Part shown: in pieces, positions 43,435 through 50,793 of the stretch | Layout: each line of letters opens with the position of its first letter | Position numbering within the stretch: position 1 is the stretch's first letter | From: JAICYJ01 sp045806525 | GTDB lineage: Bacteria; Actinomycetota; Thermoleophilia; Gaiellales; JAICJC01 | Assembly: GCA_045806525.1 (NCBI GenBank) | Contig: JBJMJD010000050.1 | Location: 1-64,000 of the forward strand | Length of the DNA: 64,000 bases | Reading direction: 5' to 3' | The notes under the pieces: model-generated | Told to the model about the DNA's origin: nothing | The model's database searches: none | The model's input: only the letters and a program-made list of their open reading frames with translations | Translations under genes and position numbers: made by a program

Positions 43435-43450
43435 AGGCTGGATCCAGCCT
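43435..43450. promoter_or_regulatory. 16-bp perfect palindrome behind the hisD -10
   Basis: AGGCTGGATCCAGCCT reads the same on both strands and begins 4 bp upstream of the hisD -10, across the spacer toward the -35. Candidate operator for hisD-ridA. Alternatively it forms a hairpin at the end of the upstream SUKH-like gene. Confidence 0.5.
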
Positions 43451-43469
43451 GCGGCCGCGCCGCCAGCGG

Positions 43470-44120
43470 CTACGCGGTGGCGGCAGGGACGGCGGCCAGC
43501 GCGCGGTAGCAGTCGCCGGCCAGCGTCATCGCCTCTCGGGCGCCCAGCTCCACCACATGGGCCAGATCCTCCTCGCCGCCGGCCAGCAGCGAAGGCACGT
43601 AGGTGAGCTGCAGCGACGGCTCGAGATCGCCAAAGCGGCGCCGTGCGGCCACCGTGGTCTCGTCGCGCGGAGCGGTCGCGTTGCGGGCCACCTCGTCGCG
43701 CAGGAAGTCGCCGAAGCAGGCCGCGATCGGCTCCGCGTCGAGCCTGCACGCGTCCAGCCGGTACACCGTCGCCTCGAACTGCAGGGGATCGTCGCCGGTG
43801 GCGTAGGCGTACTGGTCGCCCCAGGCAGTCTCGCCGATGAACCACCAGCCGTGGGCCCGTCCGTCCCATGACCGGCGCCAGCCCTCGGCGGCGTTCCAGC
43901 GGCGCATGTCGCGCACCGACCAGGGGCCGAGGCCGAACACGCGGAAGTAGCCTCCGTAGGCGTCCAGGCCGTTGCTGAGCGAGAGCAGCCGGGCGTGATC
44001 GAGCGGCAGCGGCGCCCCCGACCCGGACAGCAGCGAGGACGGCGCCAGCATGTCGGCGGCCGGGCGCGTGCGCACCAGCCCACGCGTCAGCAGCGCCGAC
44101 AGGCAGCCGTCGACGCTCAC
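43470..44120 (-). CDS. SMI1/KNR4 (SUKH)-like protein
   Basis: 216 residues. The centre has the SUKH look: LPLDHARLLSLSNGLDAYGG, then WWFIGETAWGDQYAYATGDD and VYRLDACRLDAEPIAACFGDFL, split by a Trp-rich stretch. SUKH proteins often are immunity proteins to contact-dependent toxins, but no toxin is seen here. The GTG overlaps the murA stop (GTGA), so it is co-translated with murA. The family call is by pattern only. Confidence 0.55.
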   Translation of the reverse strand: MSVDGCLSALLTRGLVRTRPAADMLAPSSLLSGSGAPLPLDHARLLSLSNGLDAYGGYFRVFGLGPWSVRDMRRWNAAEGWRRSWDGRAHGWWFIGETAWGDQYAYATGDDPLQFEATVYRLDACRLDAEPIAACFGDFLRDEVARNATAPRDETTVAARRRFGDLEPSLQLTYVPSLLAGGEEDLAHVVELGAREAMTLAGDCYRALAAVPAATA

Positions 44121-45427
44121 GCCTCCACCCGCTCGATGCGTGCGCCCAGGTCGCGCAGGCGCTCGTCGATGCGCTCATAGCCGCGGTCGATCTGGCCGAC
44201 GTTGCCGATCCGGCTGGTGCCCTCCGCGCAGAGGCTGGCCATCAGCATCGCCATGCCGGCGCGGATGTCCGGGCTCTCCATGCGATAGCCGTAGAGCTTG
44301 CTGGGGCCGGTGACGACGGCGCGGTGCGGGTCGCAGAGGATGATGCGGGCGCCCATCGAGACCAGCTTGTCGGTGAACACCAGCCGGTTCTCGAACATCT
44401 TCTCGAAGATCAGCACCGTGCCCTTGGCCTGGGTCGCCACCGCAACCGCGATCGAGGTCAGGTCGGCGGGGAACATCGGCCACGGCCCGTCGTCGATCTT
44501 CGGCACCTGATCGTGGATGTCGTCGACCACCACCAGCTCCTGCCCGGGCGGCACGCGCACACTGGTACCCTGGATCTCGATCTCGACGCCCAGCCGCCGG
44601 AAGCTGTGGCGGATCGCGCGCAGGTGCTCGACGGCCGCGTCCTCGATCACGAGGTCGCCGCTGGTGACGGCGGCCAGGCCGATGAACGAGGCCACCTCGA
44701 TGTGGTCTGACCCGACCCGGTGCGTGCAGCCGTGCAGCGCATCTGCGCCCTCGATCACGAGCACGTTCGAGCCGATCCCCTCGATGGCGACGCCCATCTT
44801 GCAGAGCATGTGGCACAGGTCCTGCACGTGCGGCTCGCAGGCCGCGTTCATGATCACGGTCGTGCCGCGGGCGCGGGCGGACGCCATCAGCGCATTCTCG
44901 GTGCCGGTGACGCTGGCCTCGTCGAGGTGGATCTCGGCGCCATCGAGGCCGTCAGGAGCGCGCAGGCGGTACTCGCGGTCGACCTGCACGTCGGCGCCCA
45001 GCGCGGCGAACGCCATCAGGTGGGTGTCGACCCGGCGCCGGCCGATCACGTCGCCGCCGGGAGGCGGCACGTCAGCGGCCCCGAAGCGCGCCAGCAGCGG
45101 CCCGGCCAGCAGGATCGAGGCGCGGATGCGGGTGCACAGCTCGGGGTCGAGCTTGGTGCCGTTGACCTCGGCCGCCCACACCCGCACGGTGTTCGGGCCT
45201 TGCCACTCGACGTCGACCCCGAGCGCCGCGATCAGCTCGATCATCTCCTCGACGTCGCGGATGTGCGGCACGTTCTCGAGGATGACGGGCTCCCCGGTGA
45301 GCAGGCAGGCGGCGAGGATCGGAAGGGCCGCGTTCTTGTTGCCGGCCGGCCTGATGGTGCCAGACAGCGGCCGACAGCCCTCGATCAGGAATGCCTCCAC
45401 AGTGCCCTCTCGCGTCGCGGTCGCCAT
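44117..45427 (-). CDS. murA: UDP-N-acetylglucosamine 1-carboxyvinyltransferase with Asp in place of catalytic Cys
   Basis: First committed step of peptidoglycan synthesis. The fold is complete: RPAGNKNAALPILAACLLTG, RIRASILLAGPLLAR, and the second-domain ASFIGLAAVTSGDL. In the active-site loop the sequence is PPGGDVIGRRRVDTH, so the Cys that fosfomycin alkylates is Asp (codon GAC at 45050-45052), as in Mycobacterium tuberculosis. The second of two nearby ATGs (45427) is preferred because TACCCT lies 8 nt before it; ATG 45433 would be only 2 nt away. 436 residues. Confidence 0.95.
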   Translation of the reverse strand: MATATREGTVEAFLIEGCRPLSGTIRPAGNKNAALPILAACLLTGEPVILENVPHIRDVEEMIELIAALGVDVEWQGPNTVRVWAAEVNGTKLDPELCTRIRASILLAGPLLARFGAADVPPPGGDVIGRRRVDTHLMAFAALGADVQVDREYRLRAPDGLDGAEIHLDEASVTGTENALMASARARGTTVIMNAACEPHVQDLCHMLCKMGVAIEGIGSNVLVIEGADALHGCTHRVGSDHIEVASFIGLAAVTSGDLVIEDAAVEHLRAIRHSFRRLGVEIEIQGTSVRVPPGQELVVVDDIHDQVPKIDDGPWPMFPADLTSIAVAVATQAKGTVLIFEKMFENRLVFTDKLVSMGARIILCDPHRAVVTGPSKLYGYRMESPDIRAGMAMLMASLCAEGTSRIGNVGQIDRGYERIDERLRDLGARIERVEA

Positions 45428-45435
45428 GGCCATCT

Positions 45436-45441
45436 AGGGTA
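45436..45441 (-). promoter_or_regulatory. -10 element TACCCT, murA
   Basis: TACCCT 8 nt before ATG 45427. It supports the later of two in-frame ATGs. Confidence 0.5.
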
Positions 45442-45474
45442 GCCCCATTCGACCCGTTTGCCCCTGGTTCCTGC

Positions 45475-45480
45475 TATTTT
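45475..45480 (+). promoter_or_regulatory. -10 element TATTTT, HD-domain gene
   Basis: TATTTT 6 nt before the ATG at 45487, in the 59-bp gap divergent from murA. One of the few AT-rich spots of the window. Confidence 0.5.
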
Positions 45481-45486
45481 CGCGGC

Positions 45487-46059
45487 ATGGACGAGCAACT
45501 GGTACGCGACCGTGACGCCGCGTGGGCGCTGCTCACGGAGTGGACGCAGAGCGAGGCGCTGCGCCGCCACGCGCTGGCGGTGGAGGCGTCGGTGCGCGCG
45601 TACGCGGGCTCGTTCGGCGAGGACGTGGACGCCTGGGGCAACGTGGCGCTGCTGCACGACTTCGACTACGAGCGGCACCCCACGCTCGACAAGCATCCCT
45701 CCGACGGAGCGCCGGTGCTGCGCGAGAAGGGCTATCCGGAGTGGTTCATCCGCGCCATCCAGTCGCACGGCGACCACACCGGCGTGGCCCGCGAGTCACA
45801 GCTCGAGCGCACGCTCTACGCCTGCGACGAGGTGTCGGGGTTCGTGCACGCGTGCGGCCTGGTGCGGCCGGACGGGCTGACGTCGCTGGAGGCGAGGTCG
45901 GTGCGAAAGAAGCTGAAGCAGCCCAGCTTCGCGAAGGGCGTGAACCGCGACGACGTCATCCAGGGAGCCGAGCAGCTCGGCGTCGACCTGGACGAGCACA
46001 TCACGTTCGTGATCGCGGCGCTGCGGCCGATCTCGGCCCAGCTGGGCCTGCGCAGCTAA
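45487..46059 (+). CDS. HD-domain phosphohydrolase
   Basis: 190 residues. HALAVEASVRAYAG and LLHDFDYERHP give the first His and the HD pair, HGDHTGV and an Asp in ACDEVSGFVHA follow. This matches small HDIG/YqeK-like metal-dependent hydrolases; the substrate is unknown. Its 3' end overlaps the convergent aminotransferase gene by 59 bp. Confidence 0.85.
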   Translation: MDEQLVRDRDAAWALLTEWTQSEALRRHALAVEASVRAYAGSFGEDVDAWGNVALLHDFDYERHPTLDKHPSDGAPVLREKGYPEWFIRAIQSHGDHTGVARESQLERTLYACDEVSGFVHACGLVRPDGLTSLEARSVRKKLKQPSFAKGVNRDDVIQGAEQLGVDLDEHITFVIAALRPISAQLGLRS

Positions 46060-47152
46060 GCGCGTCCGCCAGGCGCTCCACGTCGTCGTCGCTCGTCCAT
46101 GCGCCGACGGAGACCCGCAGCCAGGGCGTGTCGGGGATGTAGCGCGCGAGGATGCCCTGTGCGCCCAGCCGCTCGTTGAGGGCGACGGTGTCCTCCTGCC
46201 CGGCGACGGTAAGGGCGATCAGCGGTGCGCCATCGTTGCCGTGGTCGGCCACCGTCACGCCGGGCTGCCGGCGCAGGCGCTCGCGGGCGCGGCTCGCGTT
46301 GTCGGCGGTCTGGGCCAGCCAGCCGGCGCGACCGCCGGGCAGCGATTCCACCCACTCGATGGCGGCGCCGATGCCGGCCACCGTGACGGTGTCGAGGGTG
46401 CCGCTGTCGAAGCGGGCGGCGGTCGGCAGGAAGTCGCCGACCACTCCCTGCTCCAGGTTCCAGTAGCTCGACTGGGATGTCCACGCGCGGTCCCACCACT
46501 GCGGGGACACCCACAGGCCGCCGCTGCCCTGCGGGCCGAGCAGCCACTTCTGGCCGGAGAACGCGTAGAAGTCGGCGCCGGTCGCGGCGGCGTCGACGGC
46601 GATCGCGCCGGCCGACTGGGCGCCGTCCAGGAGCAGCGACGCCCCGGCCTCGTGCGCGGCCGCGGAGATCGCGGCCACGTCAAGCACCCGGCCGGTCGTC
46701 CACAGCACGTGCGAGACGGCCACCATCCGGGTGCCGTCGCCGATACCGTCCAGCAGCCGCTCGGGCGGCAACTCGACGACGCGCACGCCGAAGCGACGGG
46801 CGATCACATCCAGCGGGCTGCGGATGCCTGGGTGCTCGTCGGTCGTGGTCAGCACCTCGTCGCCGGCCTGCCAGTCGATGCCAGAGATGACGATCCCGAC
46901 GCCCTGCGTGGTGGAGCTGGTCAGCGCGATCTGCTCGGGCGGCGCACCCACGGCACGACCGAGCGCTGCGCGGGCGCGGTCGCGCAGGTCGCGATAGTGC
47001 TGGAAGGCGGCCATGCCGATGCGGGGCTCGGCCAGGGACATGTCCAGCTCGCGCCGCATGGCCTCGGCGGCGGGGCGGGGCAGCGGCCCGTTGGTGCCGG
47101 CGTTCAGGTAGGCAACGCCCTCCACCGAGGGCAGGTCGGACCGGATGCTCAC
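46001..47152 (-). CDS. class V aminotransferase (cysteine desulfurase/epimerase-like)
   Basis: 383 residues with the PLP fold of class V enzymes: VAYLNAGTNGPLPRP, the PLP site LLLDGAQSAGAIAVD and Schiff-base lysine in FYAFSGQKWLLGPQG. The mobile Cys loop of true desulfurases is not visible, so it may act on another amino acid derivative. GTG start. The last 20 codons run antisense through the end of the HD gene and look variable. Confidence 0.87.
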   Translation of the reverse strand: MSIRSDLPSVEGVAYLNAGTNGPLPRPAAEAMRRELDMSLAEPRIGMAAFQHYRDLRDRARAALGRAVGAPPEQIALTSSTTQGVGIVISGIDWQAGDEVLTTTDEHPGIRSPLDVIARRFGVRVVELPPERLLDGIGDGTRMVAVSHVLWTTGRVLDVAAISAAAHEAGASLLLDGAQSAGAIAVDAAATGADFYAFSGQKWLLGPQGSGGLWVSPQWWDRAWTSQSSYWNLEQGVVGDFLPTAARFDSGTLDTVTVAGIGAAIEWVESLPGGRAGWLAQTADNASRARERLRRQPGVTVADHGNDGAPLIALTVAGQEDTVALNERLGAQGILARYIPDTPWLRVSVGAWTSDDDVERLADALSCAGPAGPRSAAAPRSRT

Positions 47153-47958
47153 AATGTCACCACCGCGTCGACGGGATCATGGTCAGAGAGGCGGACGGGC
47201 AGCTCTCCGTCCAGGTACAGGTCGCGGAGCTCGGGCGGCCACGGCGCCGGTCGGGACGACACCTGCATGCCGCGGACGAAGAGGTGATCGACGCCGGGAT
47301 GCAGCTTCGTGGTGTCCTCGATCCAGCCGCGTGCGGCGAGCGCCCGCAGGCCGCGAGAGCCGGCATCGGCATTCAGGTCGCCGCCCAGCAGCATCGGGGC
47401 GCCGCGTGCGAAGCGTTCGAGCACGTAGCCGGCCCGTTCCAGCTGCTGGCGGTTGTCACCGGAGTCGGAATGGACGTTGGCGAGCGCGAGCTCGCGGCCG
47501 GCGGATCGGTGGCGGAGTCGCACCAGCTGGGCGATGCGAGGCTCACCGCGAAGGCGGCGGCGGTCGTTGATCTGGACGCGGCGGGCCGACACGAGCAGCA
47601 GCTCGGAACCGTAGAGGACGGCGTTGGCCTGGCCCTCGACCTGGGTGCGGACGAGGTCGGGCAGGGCCTTGCCCACGGCGGCACCGAGCGCCAGCGGCAG
47701 GGGCACGTGCAGGAACGGGATGTGGGCGCCGTAGGCGGGGGCCAGCGTGACGCCCATGCCGGTGCGCTCGCGAAGCAGGGCGCCGGCCCACACCGGCACC
47801 TCCTGCAGCAGCACCAGGTCTGGCGCGTCACGGACGATCAGCTCGCACATCTCATCGAGCAGCTTGCGATGGACGTGGCCGTGCTGGCGGTCGGGAGGGA
47901 TGTCGCGGCCGTGGGCGATGTTCCAGGCGCGGACGTGGATGCGTACGGGATCGCTCAC
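47149..47958 (-). CDS. endonuclease/exonuclease/phosphatase-fold hydrolase
   Basis: 269 residues of the EEP (DNase I-like) fold: WNIAHG, LVLLQEVP, ANVHSDSGDN, LGGDLNADAG and the terminal SDHDPVDAVV give the metal and catalytic His/Asp residues. No signal peptide, so it likely acts in the cytoplasm; nucleic acid, inositol or lipid phosphate are all possible. GTG start with TAGCAT 7 nt upstream; its stop overlaps the aminotransferase start. Confidence 0.87.
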   Translation of the reverse strand: MSDPVRIHVRAWNIAHGRDIPPDRQHGHVHRKLLDEMCELIVRDAPDLVLLQEVPVWAGALLRERTGMGVTLAPAYGAHIPFLHVPLPLALGAAVGKALPDLVRTQVEGQANAVLYGSELLLVSARRVQINDRRRLRGEPRIAQLVRLRHRSAGRELALANVHSDSGDNRQQLERAGYVLERFARGAPMLLGGDLNADAGSRGLRALAARGWIEDTTKLHPGVDHLFVRGMQVSSRPAPWPPELRDLYLDGELPVRLSDHDPVDAVVTL

Positions 47959-47965
47959 CAGGGCG

Positions 47966-47971
47966 ATGCTA
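47966..47971 (-). promoter_or_regulatory. -10 element TAGCAT, EEP hydrolase gene
   Basis: TAGCAT 7 nt before the GTG; part of the left arm of an inverted repeat shared with the divergent gene. Confidence 0.55.
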
Positions 47972-47993
47972 CCGGGCCACCGCCGGGCACCGG

Positions 47994-47999
47994 TAGCAT
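47994..47999 (+). promoter_or_regulatory. -10 element TAGCAT, 114-aa gene
   Basis: TAGCAT 7 nt before ATG 48007, mirror copy of the minus-strand element. Confidence 0.55.
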
Positions 48000-48006
48000 C
48001 CCCGGC

Positions 48007-48351
48007 ATGAGGATTCCCGGGAGGGCTCGCTTCGGAGACGTGATCGGACGGCAGCTGGCGATGTTCGCCGACGACCACCGCGACCTGATGCTGCGGGTCG
48101 AGCAGGCGCGCGTCTCCTACACGCATGCGGGCGCGAGCGAGGCGGAGGAGCGCTACGGCGACTACATGGACCTGGTTGAGGAGGCGGAGGAAGAGCTGCT
48201 GGCGCTGCGCGACCGGTATGCGGAGAGGATGGCGGCACGGGATCGGATGCGATACGAGCGCGAGTTCTCGAAGGCGGCGGAGAGGCGGCTGCCGTCGCTG
48301 GTGGTGCGGCGCATCTACCAGCGCGCGATGGATCCGGATCTTGACGAGTGA
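48007..48351 (+). CDS. hypothetical 114-aa coiled-coil protein
   Basis: Charged throughout, with a long predicted helical region rich in Glu, Arg and Ala (about 20-95; YGDYMDLVEEAEEELLALRD). No membrane segment or known motif. Not recognised. It is followed after 3 bp by the DedA gene, so the two are probably one transcript. Confidence 0.6.
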   Translation: MRIPGRARFGDVIGRQLAMFADDHRDLMLRVEQARVSYTHAGASEAEERYGDYMDLVEEAEEELLALRDRYAERMAARDRMRYEREFSKAAERRLPSLVVRRIYQRAMDPDLDE

Positions 48352-48354
48352 GAT

Positions 48355-48936
48355 GTGAGCACGCTGGTCGGCTGGTTCGAGAACCACGCCTACCTGCTCG
48401 TGTTCGTGACGGTGACGCTGGAGCTGGTGGGGGTGCCGTTTCCGTCTGAGACGATCCTGATCGGCGCCGGCGCCGCGGCGGCGGCGGGACACCTGAACGT
48501 GCTCCTGGTGATGGGCGTGGCGGCGATCGCGGCGACGCTGGGCGCGCTGGGCGGATACGAGATCGGGCGGATCGGCGGGCGACCGCTGCTGGACCGGCTG
48601 GTGGCGCGGGGCTGGCCTCGGCAGCAGCAGGTGCTGCGGGTCGAGGAGTTCTTCGGGCGGCACGGCGGCAAGTCGCTGGTGGGAGCGCGATTCGTGCCGT
48701 TCGTGCGGATCTTCGCGCCCTGGATGGCCGGGGCGGCGGGGATGCCGCTGCGCCAGTTCGCGGCGTGGAACGTGGTCGGTGCGGTGGCGTGGGTGGTGAT
48801 CGTGACCGGCGGCGGGTTCCTGTTCGGAGAATCGCTGGCGGCGATCGAGGCCAGCGTCGGGCCGGTGGCGGCGGTGGTGGCGGCGGTGGCCGTGGCGGGG
48901 CTGTTCGTCCTGCATCGCGTCCGAGCCCGCGACTAG
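48355..48936 (+). CDS. DedA family membrane protein
   Basis: 193 residues with several hydrophobic helices. Family marks: VTLELVGVPFPSETILIGAG near the start and FFGRHGGKSLVGARFVPFVR followed by APWMAGAAGMPLRQF. DedA proteins are needed for envelope homeostasis; some act as undecaprenyl-phosphate or phospholipid flippases. Starts at GTG 3 bp after the previous stop. Confidence 0.9.
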   Translation: MSTLVGWFENHAYLLVFVTVTLELVGVPFPSETILIGAGAAAAAGHLNVLLVMGVAAIAATLGALGGYEIGRIGGRPLLDRLVARGWPRQQQVLRVEEFFGRHGGKSLVGARFVPFVRIFAPWMAGAAGMPLRQFAAWNVVGAVAWVVIVTGGGFLFGESLAAIEASVGPVAAVVAAVAVAGLFVLHRVRARD

Positions 48937-48939
48937 CCT
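48934..48939 (+). promoter_or_regulatory. -10-like TAGCCT, zinc-ribbon gene
   Basis: TAGCCT overlaps the DedA stop and lies 9 nt before the next ATG. Confidence 0.35.
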
Positions 48940-48948
48940 CCGGCGTCC

Positions 48949-49143
48949 ATGGCCCGAACTCCCAAGAAGCGCAAGCAGCCGCGGTGCCACTCGTGTCACC
49001 GGCGCTCGCTGCGGTGGCTGGAAGGCCGGCAGCGCTTCATGTGCGACTCCTGCGGCAAGGTCTTCGACCTGGCCGTGGTCGAGCGGCACAACCCGGGCCT
49101 GCAGCTGTTCGAGCCACAGCTGCACATGGACGTCGCCGGGTAA
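48949..49143 (+). CDS. small zinc-ribbon protein
   Basis: 64 residues. Basic start (ARTPKKRKQPR), then two CxxC pairs, CHSC and CDSC, 17 residues apart with aromatic residues between, typical of a zinc ribbon that binds nucleic acid or protein. No catalytic domain. A 25-bp palindrome follows its stop codon. Confidence 0.65.
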   Translation: MARTPKKRKQPRCHSCHRRSLRWLEGRQRFMCDSCGKVFDLAVVERHNPGLQLFEPQLHMDVAG

Positions 49144-49150
49144 CGTCGGT

Positions 49151-49175
49151 GATTCGTCACGGCCCGTGACGAATC
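49151..49175. terminator. 25-bp near-perfect palindrome after the zinc-ribbon gene
   Basis: Arms GATTCGTCACGG and CCGTGACGAATC are perfect inverted copies with one base between. As RNA: an 11-bp stem with a GCC loop, 7 nt past the stop codon. No T-run follows. It may be a terminator or, given its symmetry and the GTCACG core that recurs in the repeats downstream, a protein-binding site. Confidence 0.6.
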
Positions 49176-49191
49176 TGGAGGGTCACACTGG

Positions 49192-49556
49192 GCCAGGCGC
49201 GGCCGTTGCGCTCACGGCCAGGTCAACGCGCAGGTCACGCGCACCGATTGCAACCGCGCCATGACGGCTCGTATGCATCCTGGAGGCAACACCGGTGCCA
49301 GGCGCGGCTGTTGCGCTCCCAGAAGTGTCAACGCGCCCGTCACGTGAGCAGATCGCAACCCGGCTGTCAGCGCCTGACGCAACCTTGGCGGCAACACCGG
49401 TGCCAGGCGCGGCTGTTGCGCTCACGGAACGGTCAACGCGCCCGTCACGCGCACGAATTGCAACCCCGCCGTCACTGCTCGCACGCACCTTGCGGGCAAC
49501 ACCGGTGCCAGGCGCGGCTGTTGCGCTCACGGAAGTGTCATCGCAGCCGTTGCATA
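49192..49556. repeat. tandem repeat array, 105-bp unit, about 3.5 copies
   Basis: Units begin with GCCAGGCGCGG at 49192, 49297, 49402 and 49507, exactly 105 bp apart. Ends of units (GGCAACACCGGT) and the GTTGCGCTC core are nearly the same in each; the middle varies. Within a unit GTTGC and GCAAC boxes alternate as inverted pairs, for example GCAACA and TGTTGC flanking the unit border. The fourth copy is cut off after about 35 bp and runs into the imuB promoter. The period is 35 codons and a minus-strand frame (49183-49563) stays open, but no start signal is seen, so it is treated as non-coding. The region 49144-49587 holds no recognised gene. Confidence 0.9.
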
Positions 49557-49578
49557 CGAACACATGTTCGCCTATGCT
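49550..49578 (+). promoter_or_regulatory. imuB promoter: TTGCAT - 17 bp - TATGCT
   Basis: TTGCAT (49550-49555) and TATGCT (49573-49578) are 17 bp apart, and the LexA-type box lies between them. The -10 is 9 nt before the TTG start of imuB. Confidence 0.55.
49557..49570. promoter_or_regulatory. LexA-type SOS box in the imuB promoter
   Basis: CGAACACATGTTCG fits the Gram-positive/actinobacterial LexA box CGAAC-N4-GTTCG exactly. Its position between -35 and -10 is ideal for repression, and the cassette behind it is SOS-controlled in other actinobacteria. Confidence 0.8.
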
Positions 49579-49587
49579 GGAGGGCCC

Positions 49588-50775
49588 TTGCCGAAACGCC
49601 CCCGCATCCTGGTCTGCGCGCTCGTCCCCCGCTTCGCTCTGCGGGTGGCGATGGGCGGTTCGCTGGGCGATGTCCCGGCGGCGCTGGCCCCGGAGGCGGG
49701 CGGCTCGCCGCTGGTGGGCGAGGTGAACGCCGCCGCGGCCACCTTCGGCGTGCGGCCCGGGATGCGCTCAGGCGAGGCGATCGCTCGCTGCCCGGGAATC
49801 AGGCTGGTCACCGCCGACCCCGGTGCCGTCGCCGATGCCGCCGAGGAGCTGCTGGCCGGCCTGGAGGCGATCGGCGCCGCTGTCGAGCCGCTCGAGCCCG
49901 GCCACGCGCTGTTCCGCGCAGACGGCCTGCTGCGCATGCACGGGGGCCTCGGCCGCCTGCTGCACGCCGCTGGAAAGCTGCTCCCGCCCGGCGCCCGGAT
50001 CGGCGCCGGGCCCGGCCGCTTCACCGCCCGGGCCGCCGCCATCAAGGCCCGGCCCGGCCGCCCGCGCTTGGTCGACGCGGACAGCGCGCCCGGCTTCATC
50101 GGCCGCATGGCAATCGGCCGCCTGGGCCTCGACCCTCGCATCACCGACGAGCTGGAGGCGCTCGGCATCCGCACCGCCGGCGCGCTAGCCGCGCTCCCGC
50201 TCCCCGCCGTTGCCGATCGCTTCGGCCCCGCCGGCATCGCCGGGCGCCGCCTCGCCCAGGGCGAGGACGAGGACTACGTCGCGCCGCGCATGCCGCCCCA
50301 GCCGCTGCGTGAGTGGATCGACTTCCCCGAGCCCGTGGGCGACGAGGCCACCCTCCACCAGGCCGCCACCCTGCTGGTCGAGCGCCTGCTGGCCACTCCC
50401 CGCCGGAACGGCCGTCCCGTTCGCACGCTCACGCTCTCCGCGCGCCTGTCCGCCGGCGGATCCTGGCACCGCCCCGTGCGCCTGCGCGACGCCACCTCCG
50501 ACCCGCGCCGCCTGCGCGACGCCCTGCTGCCCGCCCTCTCCGGCCTGCCCGGCGCGCTCGACCGTCTGACCATGGAGCTGGCCGAGCTGGGCGAGCCGGG
50601 CGGCCGCCAGCAGCTCCTGATGCGCCCCGCCCGCGAGGTGCGCCGCGAGCGCGCCGCGGAAGCAGCCCGCCAGCTTCGCGCCGCCATGGGTGAGGGCCAC
50701 CTGCTGCGCGTCGTCGAGGTCGCCCCCTGGTCACGCCTGCCGGAGGGCCGGGAGCTGCTCGTGCCGTACGAGTAA
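49588..50775 (+). CDS. imuB: ImuB-type Y-family polymerase homologue (non-catalytic)
   Basis: 395 residues. Y-family palm/fingers and HhH features are recognisable (RILVCALVPRFALRVA, EVNAAAATFGVRPGMRSGEAIA, IGAGPGRFTARAAA, LEALGIRTAGALAALP), but the catalytic acids of active DinB proteins are absent: the first motif has no Asp-x-Asp and the usual Asp-Glu pair is replaced near FRADGLLRMHGG. This is the state of ImuB, which acts as an adaptor linking DnaE2 to the beta clamp. Start chosen at TTG 49588, after the SOS box; an ATG at 49564 lies inside the box. Confidence 0.88.
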   Translation: MPKRPRILVCALVPRFALRVAMGGSLGDVPAALAPEAGGSPLVGEVNAAAATFGVRPGMRSGEAIARCPGIRLVTADPGAVADAAEELLAGLEAIGAAVEPLEPGHALFRADGLLRMHGGLGRLLHAAGKLLPPGARIGAGPGRFTARAAAIKARPGRPRLVDADSAPGFIGRMAIGRLGLDPRITDELEALGIRTAGALAALPLPAVADRFGPAGIAGRRLAQGEDEDYVAPRMPPQPLREWIDFPEPVGDEATLHQAATLLVERLLATPRRNGRPVRTLTLSARLSAGGSWHRPVRLRDATSDPRRLRDALLPALSGLPGALDRLTMELAELGEPGGRQQLLMRPAREVRRERAAEAARQLRAAMGEGHLLRVVEVAPWSRLPEGRELLVPYE

Positions 50776-50793
50776 CCGAAGATGCAGGGGGTC

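Larger units (their letters stand above)
47965..48000. promoter_or_regulatory. symmetric divergent promoter: 11-bp inverted repeat holding two -10 elements
   Basis: GATGCTACCGG (47965-47975) and CCGGTAGCATC (47990-48000) are perfect inverted copies, 14 bp apart. Each holds a TAGCAT that points outward, 7 nt from its own start codon. The arm of one promoter falls where the -35 of the other would be. Confidence 0.65.

Noticed and set aside
47959..49125. Long minus-strand frame upstream of the EEP gene, rich in His, Arg and Pro
   Set aside because: It is antisense to the 114-aa, DedA and zinc-ribbon genes, all of which have good protein features on the plus strand.
49192..49556. CRISPR array
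   Set aside because: The units are 105 bp and directly adjacent, with no short repeat/unique spacer pattern and no cas genes.
49183..49563. Minus-strand reading frame of 126 codons through the tandem repeats with a 35-residue period (units start SVSATAAPGTGV)
   Set aside because: The 105-bp period keeps several frames open on both strands, the composition is what GC-rich DNA gives by chance, and no start signal precedes it. Its first codons also overlap the SOS box.
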